Source: an uncultured Pelagibacteraceae bacterium (GTDB lineage: Bacteria > Pseudomonadota > Alphaproteobacteria > Pelagibacterales > Pelagibacteraceae). Taken from it: 37,420 nucleotides of DNA. The notes beneath the pieces were generated by a model, which saw only the letters and a list, made by a program, of their open reading frames with translations, was not told the origin of the DNA and made no database searches. Made by a program: the position numbers and the translations under genes. Positions 32,358 to 37,420 of the stretch are shown in pieces; the first letter of the stretch is position 1, and every line of letters begins with the position of its first letter. The stretch covers positions 1 through 37,420 of the forward strand of contig CACHKQ010000007.1 of assembly GCA_902580445.1 (NCBI GenBank). The letters are read 5' to 3'.

Positions 32358-33129
32358 CTAAGTTTTTACTTCTTTTAATCATTAAACTTAAATTTTTGTA
32401 ATCTTCTTTTCCATATTTAAAAGGTTCATTTTCCAAAGTAGTAATTATAGCTCCAGCACCTGTGGCAACTGCATGACCAGCCGCATAATCCCATTCACGC
32501 GCTCTTTCTCTTGCTGCATAAAAATCATACTCGCCTGTTGCAATCACACAAAATTTATATGAACTATGCATAGGTGTAAATGAATTAACTTTATATTTTT
32601 TCATAACCTCTAATATATTTGGAGCAAGTTTTGAAGATCCACTTACAGCAAAAACTTTTCCTTTAGTTGTTTTTTTTTCACAATTAAGTTTCGATAATTT
32701 ACCTGATTCGATCATATAAGAATTATTTCTTCCATAAGAATAAAACAATCTATTCTTTTTTGGCGCACCAACTAGACCGATTATAGGTTCACAGTCCAAT
32801 ACTAATGCAGCATTAGTAGTATACTCATCTTGGCCAGATATATATTCTCTTGTTCCATCAATTGGATCAATTAACCAAAATGTTTTAAAAGTATTTTTCT
32901 TTGTTAAATCAACTGTTTCCTCAGAAATTATTGGAATATTAGGTGTTAATTTTTTTATTTTTTCTGTAATAATTTTATTCACTTCTAAATCCCCATTTGA
33001 GACGGGAGAGTTATCGGGTTTAGTAATTATTTTTAACCCTTTTTTGTACAATTCAATTGATTTTTTTCCAGCTTCTTCAGTGGTTTCAATTAAGCCTTCA
33101 GCAATTTGTTTAAGTTCATCTGTTTTCAT
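32350..33129 (-). CDS. cysQ: 3'(2'),5'-bisphosphate nucleotidase (CysQ type)
   Basis: CysQ hydrolyses 3'-phosphoadenosine 5'-phosphate to AMP and belongs to the lithium-sensitive inositol-monophosphatase superfamily. The 259 residues carry the metal site IPIISEE (about 69-75) and WLIDPIDGTREYISGQDEYTTNAALV, and the C-terminal motif REWDYAAGHAVATGAGA. The YISGQDEYT loop favours CysQ over inositol phosphatase or HisN. SAR11 bacteria are known to lack assimilatory sulfate reduction, so the substrate is more likely the bisphosphate released by holo-ACP synthase. It overlaps the DUF3553 gene upstream and a small membrane gene downstream. Confidence 0.88.
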   Translation of the reverse strand: MKTDELKQIAEGLIETTEEAGKKSIELYKKGLKIITKPDNSPVSNGDLEVNKIITEKIKKLTPNIPIISEETVDLTKKNTFKTFWLIDPIDGTREYISGQDEYTTNAALVLDCEPIIGLVGAPKKNRLFYSYGRNNSYMIESGKLSKLNCEKKTTKGKVFAVSGSSKLAPNILEVMKKYKVNSFTPMHSSYKFCVIATGEYDFYAARERAREWDYAAGHAVATGAGAIITTLENEPFKYGKEDYKNLSLMIKRSKNLDV

Positions 33130-33295
33130 TATTGATTTTTTCTAGGTTAATATTATCTAAATTAATAACTTGTTTCCCAACATTTTGAAAATTTATAGTT
33201 GCCTTATTTCTTATTATTGATTGAACTTGACCGATTCCCCAGCTTTTTTGGGATGGATTAATGACAAAATTACCAGGTTCTAGATCATATTGCAT
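33116..33295 (-). CDS. DUF3553-type small protein, 59 residues
   Basis: This short gene overlaps the cysQ start by 14 bases and lies between cysQ and mnmA. Its sequence has the DUF3553 pattern: LEPGNFVINPSQKSWGIGQVQSIIRNKATINFQNVGKQVINL, that is a PG..V.P....WGIGQVQS core, a short strand, then an NF..GK strand. The fold is probably a small beta-barrel like those of CarD- or UvrD-tail-type domains, which share a W-GxGxV core, but that comparison is inference. A role with nucleic acid or RNA polymerase is therefore only a suggestion. It is probably cotranscribed with cysQ. Confidence 0.75.
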   Translation of the reverse strand: MQYDLEPGNFVINPSQKSWGIGQVQSIIRNKATINFQNVGKQVINLDNINLEKINNENR

Positions 33296-33315
33296 AATGG
33301 AAAATTATAATTTTT

Positions 33316-33321
33316 TATAAT
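33316..33321 (+). promoter_or_regulatory. -10 element of mnmA with a very short leader
   Basis: TATAAT at 33316-33321 lies 12 bases before the mnmA ATG, giving an expected leader of about six bases (CAGTTT) with no Shine-Dalgarno. A TTGCAT at 33290-33295 is the nearest -35 candidate but at a 20-base spacing, so this is uncertain. Confidence 0.45.
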
Positions 33322-33333
33322 ATATAACAGTTT

Positions 33334-34479
33334 ATGATTAACTCTCTAGGTATAAAAAAGTCGCCAAAAGATACCAAAATTGTAGTCGCCATGTCGGGTG
33401 GTGTAGACTCATCCGTTGTTGCTGGTCTAATGAAAGAAGAGGGTTATGATGTGACTGGAATAACCTTAAAATTATATGATGATATAAAAAGCTCTTCAAA
33501 AGGCAAACAATGTTGTGCTGGAAGAGATATTATTGACGCAAAAAGAGTTTCAGAGAATTTAAATATAGAACACAAAATTCTTTATTACCAAAAAAAATTC
33601 AAAAAAGAGGTTATAGACTCCTTTATTAATAGTTACACTGCTGGTGAAACCCCAATACCGTGTGTTCAATGTAATCAAACTGTAAAATTTAGAGATTTGT
33701 TTAAATATGCAAAAGATCTTAAAGCAGATGCATTAGTAACTGGTCATTATGTCTTAAGGCACGAATTTGACGGTATGGGACAAATGTACAGGGCAGAAGA
33801 CAAAGAGCGTGATCAAAGTTATTTTTTATTCAGCACAACCCAAAAACAACTTGATTTCCTTAGATTTCCTCTTGGCAAAATAAACAAAACAGAGACTAGA
33901 AAAATTGCGTCTAAATTAAATTTAAATGTAGCAGAGAAACCAGATAGTCAGGATATATGTTTTGTTCCTAATGGAGATTATGCGTCAGTAATTCAAAAAT
34001 ATAATCCTCAATCATATCAAAAGGGTGAAATACTAGATTTAGAGGGAAAAAAACTGGGATTTCATGAAGGAATAATAAATTTTACAATCGGCCAAAGAAA
34101 GGGGATAAAAATATCAAGTAAAGAACCTTTATATGTAGTTGATATAAATTCAAAAAAAAATGCAATAATTGTTGGAACACAAGATAATTTAAATATAAAC
34201 AAGCTTTATTTAAGAGACTTAAATCTTTTATCTAACAAAGAAAACTTCGAAAAAGAAATTTTTATTAAAGTAAGATCTACTGGAAAATTATTAAAATCAA
34301 AAGTTGAAATTAAAAAAGATCAAGCATTAGTAAATATTTCAGAAGACGAGAAAGGTATTTCACCAGGGCAGGCTTGTGTTTTCTATTCAAAAAATAATCT
34401 CGGAGAAAGATTATTAGGTGGCGGCTGGATAGACAAAACACTTAATAAAAAATTATCCACACAACTCACAACCCAATAA
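33334..34479 (+). CDS. mnmA: tRNA-specific 2-thiouridylase MnmA
   Basis: MnmA puts sulfur on the wobble uridine of the tRNAs for Lys, Glu and Gln, using ATP and a persulfide relay. The 381 residues contain the PP-loop [17 protein letters not shown] (about 17-33), the catalytic cysteine region [31 protein letters not shown], and the second catalytic cysteine in [15 protein letters not shown]. The C-terminal beta domain follows, with [15 protein letters not shown] and a final GQACVFY segment. It is monocistronic; the next plus-strand element is the structured RNA at 34536. Confidence 0.97.
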   Translation: MINSLGIKKSPKDTKIVVAMSGGVDSSVVAGLMKEEGYDVTGITLKLYDDIKSSSKGKQCCAGRDIIDAKRVSENLNIEHKILYYQKKFKKEVIDSFINSYTAGETPIPCVQCNQTVKFRDLFKYAKDLKADALVTGHYVLRHEFDGMGQMYRAEDKERDQSYFLFSTTQKQLDFLRFPLGKINKTETRKIASKLNLNVAEKPDSQDICFVPNGDYASVIQKYNPQSYQKGEILDLEGKKLGFHEGIINFTIGQRKGIKISSKEPLYVVDINSKKNAIIVGTQDNLNINKLYLRDLNLLSNKENFEKEIFIKVRSTGKLLKSKVEIKKDQALVNISEDEKGISPGQACVFYSKNNLGERLLGGGWIDKTLNKKLSTQLTTQ

Positions 34480-34522
34480 AAAAACAACTAAAAAGTGATG
34501 TCAATTTTTTTTGGATATGGTT

Positions 34523-34528
34523 TAATAG
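34523..34528 (+). promoter_or_regulatory. Candidate -10 element of the structured RNA
   Basis: TAATAG lies seven bases before 34535, so transcription would begin about one base before the first hairpin of the RNA. The only -35 candidate is a poor TGTCAA (34499-34504) at an 18-base spacing. Confidence 0.4.
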
Positions 34529-34535
34529 AATTGAA

Positions 34536-34711
34536 TTGAGAGGCAACTCTCAACTGGCCAGTTAAGGAAAGGCCGAGAGGTTTAAGCTTAACGGGCAGAA
34601 AGTTCTGCAGAGTAGCGCTAAAATTGCAGAGCGGGAGGTTCGGCGGTAGCGCCTAAAACGACGAACCAAAACTTAAGTCTGCGCACCGAAAGGTGTGTAG
34701 ACCTTGAGTTT
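34536..34711 (+). ncRNA. GC-rich structured small RNA candidate of unknown class
   Basis: Between mnmA and a convergent membrane-protein gene lies a 176-base block in which I count 88 G or C (50%), far above its surroundings. Hairpin 1: TTGAGAG/CTCTCAA (34536-34542, 34547-34553), GCAA loop. Hairpin 2: GTTAAG/CTTAAC (34561-34566, 34587-34592). Hairpin 3: GGTTC/GAACC (34637-34641, 34663-34667) enclosing GGCG/CGCC (34642-34645, 34650-34653). Hairpin 4 is a long terminator-type stem with a GAAA loop, followed by a T-run. A palindromic AACTGGCCAGTT (34552-34563) competes with hairpin 2. No reading frame fills it and no plus-strand gene follows, so it is probably a free-standing RNA, not a riboswitch. 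It does not look like 6S, SRP, RNase P or tmRNA. Confidence 0.8.
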
Positions 34712-34722
34712 AATTTTTTTTC
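34669..34722 (+). terminator. Intrinsic terminator ending the structured RNA
   Basis: The stem runs from AAACT (34669-34673) to AGTTT (34707-34711), with one bulge and a few G-U pairs, topped by CACC-GAAA-GGTG (34684-34695). It is followed by TAATTTTTTTT to 34720. The 3' arm and T-run overlap the stop codon of the minus-strand gene at 34710. Confidence 0.88.
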
Positions 34723-35411
34723 CAAAAAAGATATGTTAATAAATAGAAGAGGATTACACCTACAAAATAATTCCATTCTAAAGCATGTTTAAAATGAACA
34801 TTCCCACTAGTTACAACTATTGGCAAGCTGAATATTGCTACAATAACTAAAATTGAAACTAATATAATTTTTAAATTCAAAACATAATTATTGATATCTT
34901 TTATGATCATAGATTTTAATTTATAAAATTTAATTACTAAAAGTGACTGTGCAACTATTTCAAAAATAATAAAACCTAATAACACGAATCTTCTAAAAAA
35001 TTTATACAAATCATAATCAAATTTAACCCCAAGTAATATTGAATGAATTATTAAAAAAATTGCTGAAAGAATGCCGAATGTTTTAAATCTATTATTTACA
35101 TCTTCGGTTTTTTGATATGAATTAATCAGATTATTTGTTTTTATCCAATATATAATTAGCAGAGCAGATGCTAAAAACATCGAAGGTTTAAAAATCAAAA
35201 ATGTCGGATATGTTCTTGCTGTTCTGCTTATCGATACCCCTCCGTCAAAATATGGAAATGTAGAACCAGATCTACCGATTTGATCAACGGTTAAAAAAGT
35301 ATTGTCAAAAATTTCATAATTTACTGAAATGAATAAACAAAGATTAATTGCAATAAATGGAATTATAAATATCCATAAACTCAACTTTTTAATTTGAGTT
35401 CTATATTCCAT
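34710..35411 (-). CDS. Unrecognised six-helix membrane protein
   Basis: This 233-residue protein has about six hydrophobic segments: near 11-29, 71-89, 109-125, 137-159, 181-203 and 212-230. The first external loop is polar and carries TVDQIGRSGSTFPYFDGGVSISRTARTYPTF. The end is HFKHALEWNYFVGVILFYLLTYLFWKK. The topology and the H..EW motif before the last helix are reminiscent of eukaryotic FRAG1/DRAM/SFK1-type proteins, but I would not assign that family without a profile search. It may follow a 41-residue ORF whose end overlaps its start by eleven bases. The reading frame is undamaged. Confidence 0.7.
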   Translation of the reverse strand: MEYRTQIKKLSLWIFIIPFIAINLCLFISVNYEIFDNTFLTVDQIGRSGSTFPYFDGGVSISRTARTYPTFLIFKPSMFLASALLIIYWIKTNNLINSYQKTEDVNNRFKTFGILSAIFLIIHSILLGVKFDYDLYKFFRRFVLLGFIIFEIVAQSLLVIKFYKLKSMIIKDINNYVLNLKIILVSILVIVAIFSLPIVVTSGNVHFKHALEWNYFVGVILFYLLTYLFWKKN

Positions 35412-35526
35412 TTAATTCGAGACTACTTTCGTTTATTTCTTTTTCTTGCTCTTCTTTTTTTTGAGCCGATTTTTCGTCTTCCTCTATGTTTTTTTGGATA
35501 ACCCATAATTTACTTTTTATTATCAT
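35401..35526 (-). CDS. Possible 41-residue highly charged protein
   Basis: An ATG at 35526, 30 bases after accC, opens a frame whose TAG lies 11 bases inside the next gene. After an aromatic start (IIKSKLWVIQKNI) the sequence is almost all charged or polar (EEDEKSAQKKEEQEKEINESSLE), as in a short coiled-coil or disordered tail. The tight overlap supports translation, but lysine- and glutamate-rich frames arise easily in A-rich DNA, and no clear Shine-Dalgarno is present. I recognise no family. Confidence 0.4.
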   Translation of the reverse strand: MIIKSKLWVIQKNIEEDEKSAQKKEEQEKEINESSLELNGI

Positions 35527-35556
35527 TTAAAAAGTTTTTTTTCAATTTAAATAATT

Positions 35557-36894
35557 TTAGTAAAATTTCTCTTTGCTTAACCAATTTGTATCAAAATCTG
35601 AACTAATGAACTTTTCGTGTGAGAGTATTTTTTTATGAAGGTCTATTGTGGTTATTATACCGTCAACAACAAATTCATTCAGAGATCTCATTGTTCTTTG
35701 TATGGCTTCTGTCCTATTCCTGCCTTTGCAAATTAATTTACAAATTAAACTATCGTAATAGGGTGTAATTTTACATCCCTGGAAAATTGAACCGTCAACT
35801 CTTGTTCTAAAACCAGACGGTTGATGACAAATAGAAATTATACCCGGGCTTGGTTGGAAATCTTTTGAAGGATCTTCTGCGTTTATCCTGCATTCTATAG
35901 TGTGACCTCTAGCGCTTACATCATCTTGTTTAAGAGCTGTGTCTCCTGAATGCGCAATCCATATTTGTTCTTTAACAATATCTATACCTGTTTGAACTTC
36001 AGTAACAGGATGTTCAACTTGAATTCTTGTATTCATTTCAAGGAAATAAAATTTCCCGTTTTCATAAATATATTCAACTGTACCAGCACCTTCATATCCT
36101 ATTGCTTCCACCATCTTCACAGTTTTATTTAATAAATCTGATCTCGTTTTTTCATTTAATACCGGACTAGGTGTTTCCTCAATTAGTTTTTGATGTTTTC
36201 TTTGAACTGAACAATCTCTCTCATTTAAATGGACTGTTCTATTTTTTCCTGACAAAACCTGAACCTCAATATGTCTTGGGTTTTTAAAATATTTTTCAAT
36301 ATACACCTCATCATTTCCAAAATATTTTTTTGCTTCCAATCGAGCTAGGGAGAATAATTCATCCAATTTACTCTCATCTTCTACAATTTTCATTCCTTTT
36401 CCTCCACCTCCACCTGAGGCTTTAATTAATACTGGGTAACCTATTTTTTTACAAATTACTTTCGCATCTTTTGAATTTTTAACACCTCCATCAGAACCTT
36501 CAATGACCGGCAAACCATTTTGTTTAGCTATTTTTTTTGCTTCAATTTTATCTCCCATCTTTTTTATAATATCAGAACCTGGACCAATAAATTTTACTCC
36601 GTGCTTTTGAACTATCTCAGCAAATTTATAATTTTCGGATAAAAAACCATAACCTGGATGAATAGCTTGGGCCCCAGTAACATCAACAGCCGACATTATT
36701 GCGGGAATATTTAGATAGCTATTTCTCGGTTCATGAGAACCTATACAAACACTTTCATCTGCTAAACGAACATGCATTGAGTCAGAGTCAACATCCGAAT
36801 GAACCGCAACAGTTCCTATTCCCCATTCTTTGCATGCTCTTATCACTCTTACGGCGATCTCACCTCTATTTGCGATTAAGACTTTCTTGAACAT
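35557..36894 (-). CDS. accC: Acetyl-CoA carboxylase, biotin carboxylase subunit
   Basis: AccC carboxylates biotin on AccB using ATP and bicarbonate, the first half of malonyl-CoA formation for fatty acid synthesis. The 445 residues have the full ATP-grasp fold. Landmarks are KVLIANRGEIAVRVIRACKE, IHPGYGFLSEN near 78-88, the glycine-rich lid KASGGGGGKGMKIV, HIEVQVLSGKNRTVHLNERDCSVQRKHQKLIEETPSP, and FLEMNTRIQVEHPVTE with the catalytic ExNxR glutamate and arginine. It lies three bases after accB, forming the standard accB-accC pair with aroQ upstream. Confidence 0.97.
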   Translation of the reverse strand: MFKKVLIANRGEIAVRVIRACKEWGIGTVAVHSDVDSDSMHVRLADESVCIGSHEPRNSYLNIPAIMSAVDVTGAQAIHPGYGFLSENYKFAEIVQKHGVKFIGPGSDIIKKMGDKIEAKKIAKQNGLPVIEGSDGGVKNSKDAKVICKKIGYPVLIKASGGGGGKGMKIVEDESKLDELFSLARLEAKKYFGNDEVYIEKYFKNPRHIEVQVLSGKNRTVHLNERDCSVQRKHQKLIEETPSPVLNEKTRSDLLNKTVKMVEAIGYEGAGTVEYIYENGKFYFLEMNTRIQVEHPVTEVQTGIDIVKEQIWIAHSGDTALKQDDVSARGHTIECRINAEDPSKDFQPSPGIISICHQPSGFRTRVDGSIFQGCKITPYYDSLICKLICKGRNRTEAIQRTMRSLNEFVVDGIITTIDLHKKILSHEKFISSDFDTNWLSKEKFY

Positions 36895-36897
36895 TTA

Positions 36898-37308
36898 TTA
36901 TTTTAAAAGAACCAAAGTTTGTCCAAATTCAACTGCTTGACCATCCTGGACTAGAATTTTTTTAACCTCACCGTCAGCTGTTGATGGAACATGGTTCATT
37001 GTTTTCATAGCTTCGACTATCATCACTGTTTGCCCTTTTTTAATTTTTTGTCCCACCTCAACAAATTTCTTTCCTCCTGGTTCTGGAGCCAAATAAGCAG
37101 TACCTATTATTGGTGAACTTACTTTCGTGCCACTTTCTTCCTCTTTTGCTTTTGTTAAACCAGGTTTATGAGCTGTTATATTGGTGTTTGAAAATAAGTT
37201 TTTTCCTACTTTAATTTTTTTATTACCATCCTGATACTCAATTTCTGTCAATCCAAACTCATCAAGACAATTTTTTAGTTCCTCAATTAATTTTTTGTCG
37301 ATTTTCAT
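36898..37308 (-). CDS. accB: Acetyl-CoA carboxylase, biotin carboxyl carrier protein
   Basis: AccB carries the biotin shuttled between AccC and the carboxyltransferase. The 136 residues split into an N-terminal helical part (KKLIEELKNCLDEFGLTEIEYQDGNKKIKV), a short flexible linker (about 45-62), and the biotinyl domain with K102 in VEAMKTMNHVPS. The linker is shorter than in E. coli. The ATG overlaps the aroQ stop by four bases (ATGA). The downstream accC starts three bases later, so aroQ-accB-accC is one operon. Confidence 0.96.
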   Translation of the reverse strand: MKIDKKLIEELKNCLDEFGLTEIEYQDGNKKIKVGKNLFSNTNITAHKPGLTKAKEEESGTKVSSPIIGTAYLAPEPGGKKFVEVGQKIKKGQTVMIVEAMKTMNHVPSTADGEVKKILVQDGQAVEFGQTLVLLK

Positions 37309-37420
37309 TTTTTTAATAAATTTTTTATACCATTAAGTGCCATTATATAACCTTCGATACCTAAACCACATATTAATCCATCTGCAGCTTTACTAATCAA
37401 TGATTTATGCCTGAATTCCT
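37305..37420 (-). CDS. aroQ: 3-dehydroquinate dehydratase type II, C-terminal part (truncated by the window edge)
   Basis: Only the last 37 or so codons are inside the window. They read EFRHKSLISKAADGLICGLGIEGYIMALNGIKNLLKK, matching the AroQ C-terminus (EFRHxSxIS..A.G.I.GLG..GY..AL). This dodecameric enzyme makes 3-dehydroshikimate in the aromatic amino acid pathway. The aroQ-accB-accC order is common in proteobacteria. The N-terminus continues past position 37420, so this is truncation by the window, not a broken gene. Confidence 0.9.
   Translation of the reverse strand, partial: EFRHKSLISKAADGLICGLGIEGYIMALNGIKNLLKK

Noticed and set aside
32350..33129. HisN-type histidinol-phosphatase or inositol monophosphatase
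   Set aside because: The YISGQDEYT segment after DPIDGT fits CysQ better, although superfamily members are hard to separate without a tree.
34536..34711. The structured RNA as 6S, SRP, RNase P or tmRNA
   Set aside because: It lacks the long central-bubble rod of 6S, the GGUCAGG/GGAAGG core of SRP, the GAGGAAAGUCC element of RNase P and the tRNA-like T arm/CCA of tmRNA. Short local hairpins at both ends also argue against 6S.
37305..37420. A degraded gene fragment at the right edge
   Set aside because: The sequence is the intact C-terminus of AroQ and is cut only by the window border.

Overview
The window is AT-rich, tightly packed alphaproteobacterial DNA of the SAR11/Pelagibacter type. The signs are very short intergenic gaps, many 4- and 8-base gene overlaps, a dominance of periplasmic-binding-protein transporters, and a glycine-riboswitch-controlled glycine cleavage operon. 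There are no insertion sequences, phage genes, CRISPR arrays, tRNAs or rRNAs. The taxonomic call is inferred from gene content and style, not from a marker gene.

Layout. 1-6550: two secondary solute importers, a complete tripartite tricarboxylate transporter (tctC-tctB-tctA) and a complete TRAP transporter (dctP-dctQ-dctM), with a TerC-like membrane protein between them. The dctP-dctQ junction carries a perfect 10-bp hairpin that ends exactly at the dctQ start codon. 6543-10282: a conserved unnamed protein, a DoxX protein, a TPR protein and 5-oxoprolinase (pxpA divergent from pxpB-pxpC), then an EamA exporter. 11156-15684: a tandem glycine riboswitch and gcvT-gcvH-gcvP. 15692-20640: starting 7 bases after gcvP, a lipid-modification module (flavin oxidoreductase of COG2907 type, DUF1365, a CFA-like methyltransferase with a changed active site, a DUF3833 lipoprotein, a convergent SDR, TspO). 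Its core matches clusters known from the mycobacterial SigK locus and the Rhodobacter singlet-oxygen (RpoE/ChrR) regulon, where it makes methyl-branched or furan fatty acids. 20664-24816: Yip1, hisI, folE, acuI with a LysR regulator, and a bactofilin. 24907-28676: rhomboid and site-2 proteases, HU, and an ammonium transporter bounded by two clear terminators. 28680-33295: peroxiredoxin, a glycosyltransferase-like protein, rhodanese, a DsbA-like isomerase, an ABA4-like protein, RecX, CysQ and two small genes. 33334-37420: mnmA, a GC-rich structured RNA candidate with its own terminator, an unrecognised membrane protein, a possible 41-residue protein, accC, accB and the 3' end of aroQ.

How it fits together. 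Glycine catabolism (gcv) supplies one-carbon units, and the adjacent methyltransferase module would consume SAM, so glycine sensing may reach lipid methylation if transcription reads through. Several genes (acuI, the bactofilin, the SDR, recX, mnmA) have a -10 element so close to the ATG that their transcripts should be leaderless or nearly so. The most novel element is the roughly 176-nt RNA at 34536-34711: about 50% G+C by count, with four good hairpins including an intrinsic terminator, and not recognisable as any common RNA class.
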